DNA from: a bacterium
GTDB lineage: Bacteria; Latescibacterota; UBA2968
Reading direction: 5' to 3'
NCBI GenBank assembly: GCA_027296045.1
Contig: JAPUJS010000562.1
Location: 1-11,165, forward strand
Length of the DNA stretch: 11,165 bases
How positions within the stretch are numbered: the first letter of the stretch is position 1; each line of letters opens with the position of its first letter. The notes under the pieces were generated by a model. The model saw nothing but the letters and a program-made list of their open reading frames with translations, did not search any database and had not been told where the DNA came from. Made by a program: the position numbers and the translations under genes. Positions 7,590 through 11,165 of this stretch are shown here, piece by piece.

Positions 7590-8492
7590 TCAGGCAGGCA
7601 CCGCAAAATGTCGGGCAAGGTGTTCACGCAAGAACGTCAAAAAAACGGCCGATGCCTGGGACAGATGCCCCCCTATACGCCGAACCAACCCCACCTGCCG
7701 TGCTGGCAATCCGTCAACCGATCGGGCTACTAAACGTTTGCCGGCCACTTCCTCCTGCACCGCCACCTCCGGCACCATTGCAATCCCCAGTCCAATTTCT
7801 ACAAACCGCTTGATCACCTCAATACTGCCCAGTTCCATCGCAATCTCCGGTACAACTCCTGCCTCGACAAACATCCGGTCCAACAACATGCGACTGGTAC
7901 TGTTTTGTCCCAGCATCAACATCGGAAATCCCGCCAGATCCAGAAGTCGGACCTGCCGTTTCTTTCCAAGTAGGTGTTCCGGATGATAGATCAACACGTC
8001 GTCCCGGAAAAATAGCGCTTCTGTCTCCACCCGAGTCTCGGAAACCGGCAGGGTTGCCAGCCCAAAATCCACACTTCCTTCCAACACCATGCGCACCACC
8101 TGCGAGGACGGCCGATCGGTCAGTCGGATCTCCACCCCCGGATAGGCTTCCCGAAACGCCTTCACCACCGGGGGCAGTACATATGCACAATTTGTATCGC
8201 TCGTGCCCACACGCAACTGCCCGATTTTCAACTCCCCCAAGGCGGAAAGATCCTGACGAACCTGATCCACCATGCCCAGAATCTCTTCCACCCGCCCAAA
8301 CAACAACCGCCCCGCATCGGTCAACAAAATCTGCTTTCCCCGCCGTTCAAACAAGCGTTCCCCCAATTCTTCCTCCAGAGCTTTCACCTGTAAACTCACG
8401 GCCGGTTGCGTCAAAAAGAGCTTTTCGGCGGCTTTGGTAAAACTTCGCTCCCTGGCAGTTTCCAGAAATCCCCGCATCTGACCCAGATCCAT
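7590..8492 (-). CDS. LysR-family transcriptional regulator
   Basis: The 300-residue length and layout are those of LysR regulators. The N-terminal winged helix-turn-helix (about 1-60) shows FLETARERSFTKAAEKLFLTQPAVSLQVKALEEELGERLFER. A linker helix follows, and then a periplasmic-binding-protein-like effector domain (about 88-295; LRVGTSDTNCAYVLPPVVKAFREAYPGVEI). The effector domain resembles the CysB/CbbR-like group, but no ligand can be assigned. An AGGA lies ~7 nt before the ATG at 8490-8492. It shares a transcript with the downstream phosphotransferase, unusual for LysR genes, which more often face their target across a divergent promoter. Here the gene behind it (8778-9461) is co-directional and terminated before it, so the regulator may control its own operon. 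Confidence 0.95.
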   Translation of the reverse strand: MDLGQMRGFLETARERSFTKAAEKLFLTQPAVSLQVKALEEELGERLFERRGKQILLTDAGRLLFGRVEEILGMVDQVRQDLSALGELKIGQLRVGTSDTNCAYVLPPVVKAFREAYPGVEIRLTDRPSSQVVRMVLEGSVDFGLATLPVSETRVETEALFFRDDVLIYHPEHLLGKKRQVRLLDLAGFPMLMLGQNSTSRMLLDRMFVEAGVVPEIAMELGSIEVIKRFVEIGLGIAMVPEVAVQEEVAGKRLVARSVDGLPARQVGLVRRIGGHLSQASAVFLTFLREHLARHFAVPA

Positions 8493-8565
8493 ACGATGTC
8501 CTATTTAATAAATATATACTAAATATTATTTTTATAAATTTTGTTTATTTCTAAAAATAAGATAT
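8493..8565 (-). promoter_or_regulatory. AT-rich upstream region of the LysR operon
   Basis: About 70 bp immediately before the LysR start are almost entirely A and T, in sharp contrast to the surrounding DNA. It contains interrupted dyads such as AATAT-N7-ATATT (minus strand, around 8511-8527) that would suit a T-N11-A LysR box and autoregulation. I could not choose a single -10/-35 pair. The rest of the gap (8566-8644 and 8681-8777) shows nothing beyond the terminator listed separately. Confidence 0.4.
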
Positions 8566-8644
8566 CCTTTGTTCCGGCGGCCGTCAACCACCGAATTCCC
8601 CTTTTTCGCCATTCCCCGTTTCAGGATTCTGCTTCCATGCTGCC

Positions 8645-8680
8645 AAAAAAAAGGCGGATTTCTCGAAAGAAATCCGCCTT
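8645..8680 (-). terminator. Intrinsic terminator after the annealing-protein gene
   Basis: A perfect 13-bp stem (8651-8663 with 8668-8680) closes on a 4-nt loop. On the minus strand it is followed by a run of eight T (8645-8652, the last two within the stem). It lies ~100 bp downstream of the stop at 8778 and isolates this unit from the LysR operon. The stem also starts with AA/TT, so some function for plus-strand readthrough is possible, but no plus-strand gene ends here. Confidence 0.92.
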
Positions 8681-8777
8681 GTGCGCCCTGAAGTAGCCGA
8701 CATTGTTCTATCCTTCCCCCTCTCCCCTTCGACGAAGAACAGACTTCAATATCTCGCCACTGGCGCAGTTTGCTCAA

Positions 8778-9461
8778 TCAACCAATAGCTTCGGTCTCCA
8801 CAGCCGTGCCGTTTCGCCGGGATTCTAGCTTGACCTTCAGCCGGTCGATAATTTCAGATGCTTTTCGCTTATCCAGCTCGTCCTTCAAAACGCCTTCCAC
8901 CTTGATCCGCTCTTCCTCCGTCAACAGGCGGCTTCGTCCAAGATTTCGAATCAATTCAACCTGTCCCGAAGTTGCAGGTGCGAAAGCACCGCGTCCATGA
9001 TCATGATCATTCCCCTCGGGTTCTTTAATTTCATCCACCGAGCACATCCCGGTAGCCGTGGCCAGACGCATCGCCCGGTTGGTCGCCCGTCGGGTGGCCA
9101 TTTCGAGGGGGTAGTCGGAAAAACGGATAAATCCTTTTAAATTTCGAGGGGTTGCAGTCCCATAATCCACAAAGGGTCTCTCAAAACCGTCCACCCAGAC
9201 TTCCCCACGCATCACCACCAGTGGTTCGTCATCCTTCAGCCCCATCATACGCCGGAGCAACGCATATTCTTCGGGGGAAGGCATCAAGGCCTGGACGGCA
9301 AACTTCCCGGCCTTGTAGGTCTGCAACATCTTAAACTGGAGTCCGGAGGAGGTGATATAAGGGTCTTCGCCAATAAAAATCACAAACTCGTCAATCTTCT
9401 CAATGGGAAATCCTTCGGACTCGGCAATCTGTTTTTTTATTTCAAGGTTTGATTTGGCCAT
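8778..9461 (-). CDS. Putative single-strand-annealing (Rad52/ERF-like) recombination protein
   Basis: The 227-residue protein resembles phage-type annealing proteins in layout, though no name is certain. DPYITSSGLQFKM (33-45) matches the 'pyit.dGL...a' motif. FSDYPLEMATRRATNRAMRLATATGMCSVDEI (114-145) matches the 'ETRA.nRAL....G' helix typical of Rad52-like annealing proteins. The tail (164-212: TSGQVELIRNL ... LDKRKASEIIDRLK) matches the small C-terminal 'KQ..lI..L ... eAS.lI..L' module often attached to them. Such proteins bind ssDNA and pair complementary strands. A GTG at 9470 is also in frame, but the Shine-Dalgarno AAGGAG (9470-9475) is 8 nt before the ATG at 9459-9461 and would abut the GTG. 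It follows the 97-residue gene by 94 bp, without an obvious promoter between. No phage genes surround it. Family call moderate. Confidence 0.6.
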   Translation of the reverse strand: MAKSNLEIKKQIAESEGFPIEKIDEFVIFIGEDPYITSSGLQFKMLQTYKAGKFAVQALMPSPEEYALLRRMMGLKDDEPLVVMRGEVWVDGFERPFVDYGTATPRNLKGFIRFSDYPLEMATRRATNRAMRLATATGMCSVDEIKEPEGNDHDHGRGAFAPATSGQVELIRNLGRSRLLTEEERIKVEGVLKDELDKRKASEIIDRLKVKLESRRNGTAVETEAIG

Positions 9462-9492
9462 GATATTCACTCCTTAACGGTACGCGATTTTC

Positions 9493-9520
9493 CGGTGGCA
9501 CTCACCTGGCCTGACCACCG
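9493..9520. other. Small inverted repeat between the 97-residue and annealing-protein genes
   Basis: CGGTGG (9493-9498) and CCACCG (9515-9520) can form a 6-bp hairpin with a 16-nt loop in the 94-bp spacer. No T-tract follows on the minus strand, so it is not an intrinsic terminator. It could influence stability or translation of the downstream gene, whose ribosome-binding site begins ~20 nt further on. Confidence 0.3.
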
Positions 9521-9555
9521 AACACTGGATAAATATATAATTAACCATATCTTAC

Positions 9556-9849
9556 TTAGTTTTTACTCACACCCAAACTTTGAATCACCTGGAACCAGGT
9601 TGTTTCATAAGCCACCAGAGCTTCTCGCCAAGCAGCCAATTCACCAAGCCCCTGTTGCAATTCCAGGGCCCGCTCGTCAACAGCCTGTTCGGCAACTTCC
9701 ACTTTGTCCAGTGCCTCGGGCTGGATATCGCCATAGGGCAGCCCCTTCATTTCGTCCTGAATGCGTTCGGCAATCTGGAGCAACTCTCCGCTCAGGTCAA
9801 CCAGATCCGCACCTTCGACTTCACCGGATAAGAATGTGGTCTTGGACAT
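9556..9849 (-). CDS. Small acidic helical protein of unknown function (97 residues)
   Basis: I do not recognise this protein. It is acidic and predicted largely helical. Residues 16-36 (LVDLSGELLQIAERIQDEMKG) and 45-90 (EALDKVEVAEQAVDERALELQQGLGELAAWREALVAYE) have heptad-like spacing of Leu/Ala/Val, suggesting a helical bundle or coiled coil. No signal peptide or membrane segment. A very strong Shine-Dalgarno (GGAGGTG) precedes the ATG at 9847-9849 by ~7 nt, overriding an in-frame start 15 codons upstream. It is first in a unit with the annealing-like protein, driven by the promoter at 9910-9938. Small helical partners are common next to phage annealing proteins, so an accessory role in recombination or its control is possible, but this is inference. 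Confidence 0.8.
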   Translation of the reverse strand: MSKTTFLSGEVEGADLVDLSGELLQIAERIQDEMKGLPYGDIQPEALDKVEVAEQAVDERALELQQGLGELAAWREALVAYETTWFQVIQSLGVSKN

Positions 9850-9907
9850 CTTAACACCTCCTCTCTCACAGGGATCAACCCGGTTCACGTGCACATCTCA
9901 ACGTGGT

Positions 9908-9934
9908 CAACAATACTAAACATATGTATAGTTG
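9908..9934. promoter_or_regulatory. Inverted-repeat operator candidate covering the promoter
   Basis: CAACAATAC (9908-9916) and GTATAGTTG (9926-9934) are inverted repeats with one mismatch in nine, separated by 9 nt. They span the -10 box, the spacer and the edge of the -35 box. A dimeric repressor bound here would block RNA polymerase. The centre holds the 8-bp palindrome ACATATGT (9920-9927), which resembles the core of the Gram-positive LexA box. Confidence 0.45.
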
Positions 9935-9938
9935 TCAA
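9910..9938 (-). promoter_or_regulatory. Sigma70-type promoter for the small-protein/annealing-protein unit
   Basis: On the minus strand TTGACA (9933-9938) is followed by a 17-nt spacer and TATTGT (9910-9915), 6/6 and 4/6 matches. A start around 9903 gives a leader of ~54 nt to the ATG at 9849. Upstream (9939-10015) is strongly AT-rich, like an UP element. Confidence 0.65.
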
Positions 9939-10054
9939 GTGAAATTTTTTAGTTTAATAGAAAACAATTAAACTTTTTTAAAAACTAAAAATCAGATAGT
10001 TATCGAATTTTTAACCATCCAGAGATTGCACCATCCACCCCTTCCTGAAAGGGC

Positions 10055-10084
10055 AAAAAAAATCCCCCGAAAATCAAAGGATTT
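10055..10084 (-). terminator. Weak intrinsic terminator in the non-coding stretch
   Basis: AAATCC (10060-10065) pairs with GGATTT (10079-10084) around a 13-nt loop, followed on the minus strand by eight T (10055-10062, partly inside the stem). The stem is only 6 bp, so it is weaker than the other two terminators. It would end transcripts reading leftward through the structured element at 10104-10174, before the promoter at 9910. Confidence 0.4.
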
Positions 10085-10103
10085 CCAGAGGTTTGCGATG
10101 AAA

Positions 10104-10174
10104 ACGCCCTCTCCCGACCGTTCCTTTTGGGTGGGAGGGATTACCCCAAAAGACCGGGTGAAGGGAAAGGGCGT
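10104..10174 (-). other. Large imperfect hairpin, possibly a structured RNA element
   Basis: The 12-nt arms 10104-10115 and 10163-10174 pair except at one position. On the minus strand that position is a G-U wobble; on the plus strand it is a C-A mismatch, so the minus-strand RNA is the better folded. Inside, 10124-10131 and 10145-10152 form a perfect 8-bp hairpin with a 13-nt loop, separated from the outer stem by an internal loop. Four T follow the outer arm on the minus strand, so it might also be a bidirectional terminator. I found no convincing promoter directly upstream. No protein-coding potential seen. Confidence 0.35.
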
Positions 10175-10224
10175 ATCTATATAAGATCACCCATTTAGAC
10201 GTCTATTTTGACCATAAGTTGCAT

Positions 10225-10274
10225 AAAAAAACGGGATCCTCGGCCATCCCACCCCTAGCACGTCCGAGGATCCC
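10225..10274 (-). terminator. Strong intrinsic terminator (PhyH gene and putative small RNA)
   Basis: A perfect 11-bp stem (10233-10243 with 10264-10274) with a 20-nt loop is followed on the minus strand by a C/G pair position and seven T (10225-10231). It lies ~155 bp downstream of the PhyH stop, and only ~25 nt downstream of the start site predicted from the promoter at 10302-10330. Confidence 0.85.
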
Positions 10275-10296
10275 AATTGGGCCATCCCATAGCCCC
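10225..10296 (-). ncRNA. Putative free-standing small RNA of ~70 nt
   Basis: A near-consensus minus-strand promoter (10302-10330) is followed within ~70 nt by a strong intrinsic terminator, with no open reading frame between. The predicted RNA starts near 10296 (GGGG). It forms a short hairpin (GGGC 10292-10295 with GCCC 10279-10282 on the transcript) and then the terminator hairpin. The motif TGGGATGGCC occurs twice, once around each loop (10280-10289 and 10242-10251), so the same unpaired GGGATGG is presented twice. I recognise no known RNA family. A 3' UTR-derived product of the PhyH mRNA is an alternative. Confidence 0.4.
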
Positions 10297-10301
10297 AGTG
10301 A

Positions 10302-10330
10302 AATATACAGTGACAAATCCCGTTTGTCAA
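10302..10330 (-). promoter_or_regulatory. Near-consensus promoter upstream of the putative small RNA
   Basis: TTGACA (10325-10330), 17-nt spacer, TATATT (10302-10307): 6/6 and 5/6 of the sigma70 consensus on the minus strand, located ~100 bp past the PhyH stop. The nearest downstream signal is the terminator at 10225-10274. A leftward transcript would otherwise have to pass two terminators to reach the next gene at 9849, which has its own promoter. Confidence 0.6.
10311..10329. promoter_or_regulatory. 7-5-7 palindrome over the -35 box (operator candidate)
   Basis: TGACAAA (10311-10317) and TTTGTCA (10323-10329) are perfect inverted repeats around TCCCG. The repeat overlaps five of six bases of the -35 element of the putative small-RNA promoter and most of its spacer, a position expected of a repressor site. 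It is too short and lacks a T-tract to be a terminator. Confidence 0.45.
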
Positions 10331-10429
10331 CAAGGATTATTGAAAAATACCTCCCCCCAATTTCAAATGCACCAGAGGATCGTAGCCCGTTTTTTGCCGA
10401 TCTGGGCGACCCTTATTGATTACAAACGC

Positions 10430-11165
10430 CTATGCCGACCGTTTCCGGAGGCCGTCGATTGCAGTGACGGACTCCGCCTGTGCTTCTACAACGACCTCGC
10501 CTGCTTCGGTGATATCCAGCGAAGGAACGAGACCGCCGTGGCCCGAACAGGGTCCGTACATCACGGCGCGTTGTTCATTTGTCATCCCATCGACGATTTC
10601 TTCGTCCCAGTAGATTTCCGGCGGGGCAATCTGAACGGAAATGCCCGTCCGAATCGCCGTTCGAGAGGCAAATTTATAAAGGATAGACCGCCGTTCGTGA
10701 TCGTTCTGCCAGGGATAGGTGCCGTGTGTCTGGGCGCCGTCCATAAAGAAAACCACGTCGCCGGCACGAGCGCCCGGATTGATCGACGCCCCCATATCAC
10801 TGTCCACCGTCCAGACGCCTTCGGGCACCTCGAAATCGGATTTGTGACTGCCCGGCACACAGGCAAACCCGCCCTTGCCTTCCGGGACATCTGCAAGCTG
10901 CCAGGAAACGGTAACACCGGCACAGTGCATATTCCCATTTTGATGGTGGTAGGCCACATACGGTTTGTGTGGAGCGCCGGAACCGTGCAGAGCGTGCCCA
11001 CTGGTACCTTTCACACCACCGATAAACTGAGGACCGTGGTCCAGCCGAAAACCTTTGCCACACATGATGTTGAGGCGGGACACAATGGCCGGGTGGACAA
11101 GCATGCGACGAAAAATATCGCAGTGGGGCTTTTCGATATCGAGCAGATTGGTGCCCCGCAACGAA
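10430..11165 (-). CDS. PhyH-family (phytanoyl-CoA dioxygenase-like) protein, 5' end cut off
   Basis: The frame is open to the right edge (244 residues visible, N-terminus missing; the TTG near 11161 is not a credible start). It matches the PhyH-like group of 2-oxoglutarate/Fe(II) oxygenases. Signatures are GVTVSWQLADVPEGKGGFACVPGSHKSDF (83-111), GDVVFFMDGAQTHGTYPW (135-152) with the likely distal iron ligand His147, and ERRSILYKF (157-165) with the likely 2-oxoglutarate-binding Arg158/159. The canonical HxD is not evident; the equivalent region reads YHHQNGNMHC (72-81). I recall this variant as a subfamily of expanded PhyH paralogues in planctomycetes and Poribacteria-like bacteria. Substrate unknown; whether it is an active oxygenase is open. 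A terminator at 10225-10274 follows. Confidence 0.88.
   Translation of the reverse strand, partial: SLRGTNLLDIEKPHCDIFRRMLVHPAIVSRLNIMCGKGFRLDHGPQFIGGVKGTSGHALHGSGAPHKPYVAYHHQNGNMHCAGVTVSWQLADVPEGKGGFACVPGSHKSDFEVPEGVWTVDSDMGASINPGARAGDVVFFMDGAQTHGTYPWQNDHERRSILYKFASRTAIRTGISVQIAPPEIYWDEEIVDGMTNEQRAVMYGPCSGHGGLVPSLDITEAGEVVVEAQAESVTAIDGLRKRSA

Larger units (their letters stand above)
9850..10429. other. 580-bp non-coding stretch rich in regulatory elements
   Basis: No credible gene lies here; the short plus-strand open frame at 10219-10419 runs straight through the terminator and the palindrome and reads as low-complexity. The stretch holds, right to left, the small-RNA promoter and palindrome, its terminator, the 10-bp palindrome TAGACGTCTA (10197-10206), the large hairpin, a weak terminator, an AT-rich block (9939-10015), and the promoter/operator of the 97-residue gene. 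Confidence 0.7.

Noticed and set aside
8532..8777. 81-codon minus-strand open frame directly after the annealing-protein stop
   Set aside because: It starts with TTG, has no ribosome-binding site, has random-looking composition and runs through the 8645-8680 intrinsic terminator.
8778..9849. Intact prophage or mobile element around the annealing-like gene
   Set aside because: No integrase, transposase, structural phage gene, att-like direct repeats or flanking tRNA could be seen in the window.
10219..10419. 66-codon plus-strand open frame in the non-coding stretch
   Set aside because: No ribosome-binding site, low-complexity product, and it overlaps the terminator hairpin and the palindrome at 10311-10329.

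Overview
The window looks like chromosomal DNA of a moderately GC-rich, Gram-negative-type bacterium. Two exported TPR proteins (one with a GWxTD domain), a PhyH-family oxygenase lacking the usual HxD motif and a DUSP23-like phosphatase together recall uncultured marine/soil lineages such as Latescibacterota, Poribacteria or other FCB/PVC-type groups. That placement is inference from gene content; there is no rRNA or other phylogenetic marker. No integrase, transposase, tRNA or CRISPR array was seen. The genes are compact and mostly on the minus strand.

Left part (1-2079): the 5' end of an exported TPR protein runs off the left edge on the minus strand. Diverging from it, a near-consensus sigma70 promoter (TTGACA-N17-TATACT) drives a plus-strand pair: an unrecognised ~203-residue membrane protein whose stop overlaps the start (ATGA) of a ten-helix EamA/DMT transporter.

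Centre (2096-8492, all minus strand, read right to left): a LysR regulator followed 9 bp later by an APH/choline-kinase-fold phosphotransferase, then an 81-bp gap with a possible promoter. Next comes a tight three-gene unit: secreted TPR-GWxTD protein, DUSP23-like tyrosine/dual-specificity phosphatase with an ~85-residue insertion, and MOFRL-family glycerate kinase, the last two overlapping by ATGA. The glycerate kinase converges on the transporter with only 16 bp between them.

Right part (8493-11165): a clear minus-strand intrinsic terminator at 8645-8680 closes a two-gene unit. It consists of a 97-residue acidic helical protein of unknown function followed by a 227-residue protein resembling phage-type single-strand-annealing/Rad52-like proteins. 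This unit has a good promoter (TTGACA-N17-TATTGT) almost wholly covered by an inverted repeat with a LexA-box-like core. Upstream of it is a 580-bp non-coding stretch. It contains a second good minus-strand promoter (TTGACA-N17-TATATT, with a 7-5-7 palindrome over its -35 box) followed only ~70 nt later by a strong terminator, which is the arrangement of a free-standing small RNA. It also holds a second large imperfect hairpin and a weak terminator. The window ends inside a PhyH-family gene.

The most interesting items are the putative small RNA, the operator-covered recombination-protein unit, and the phosphatase insertion.
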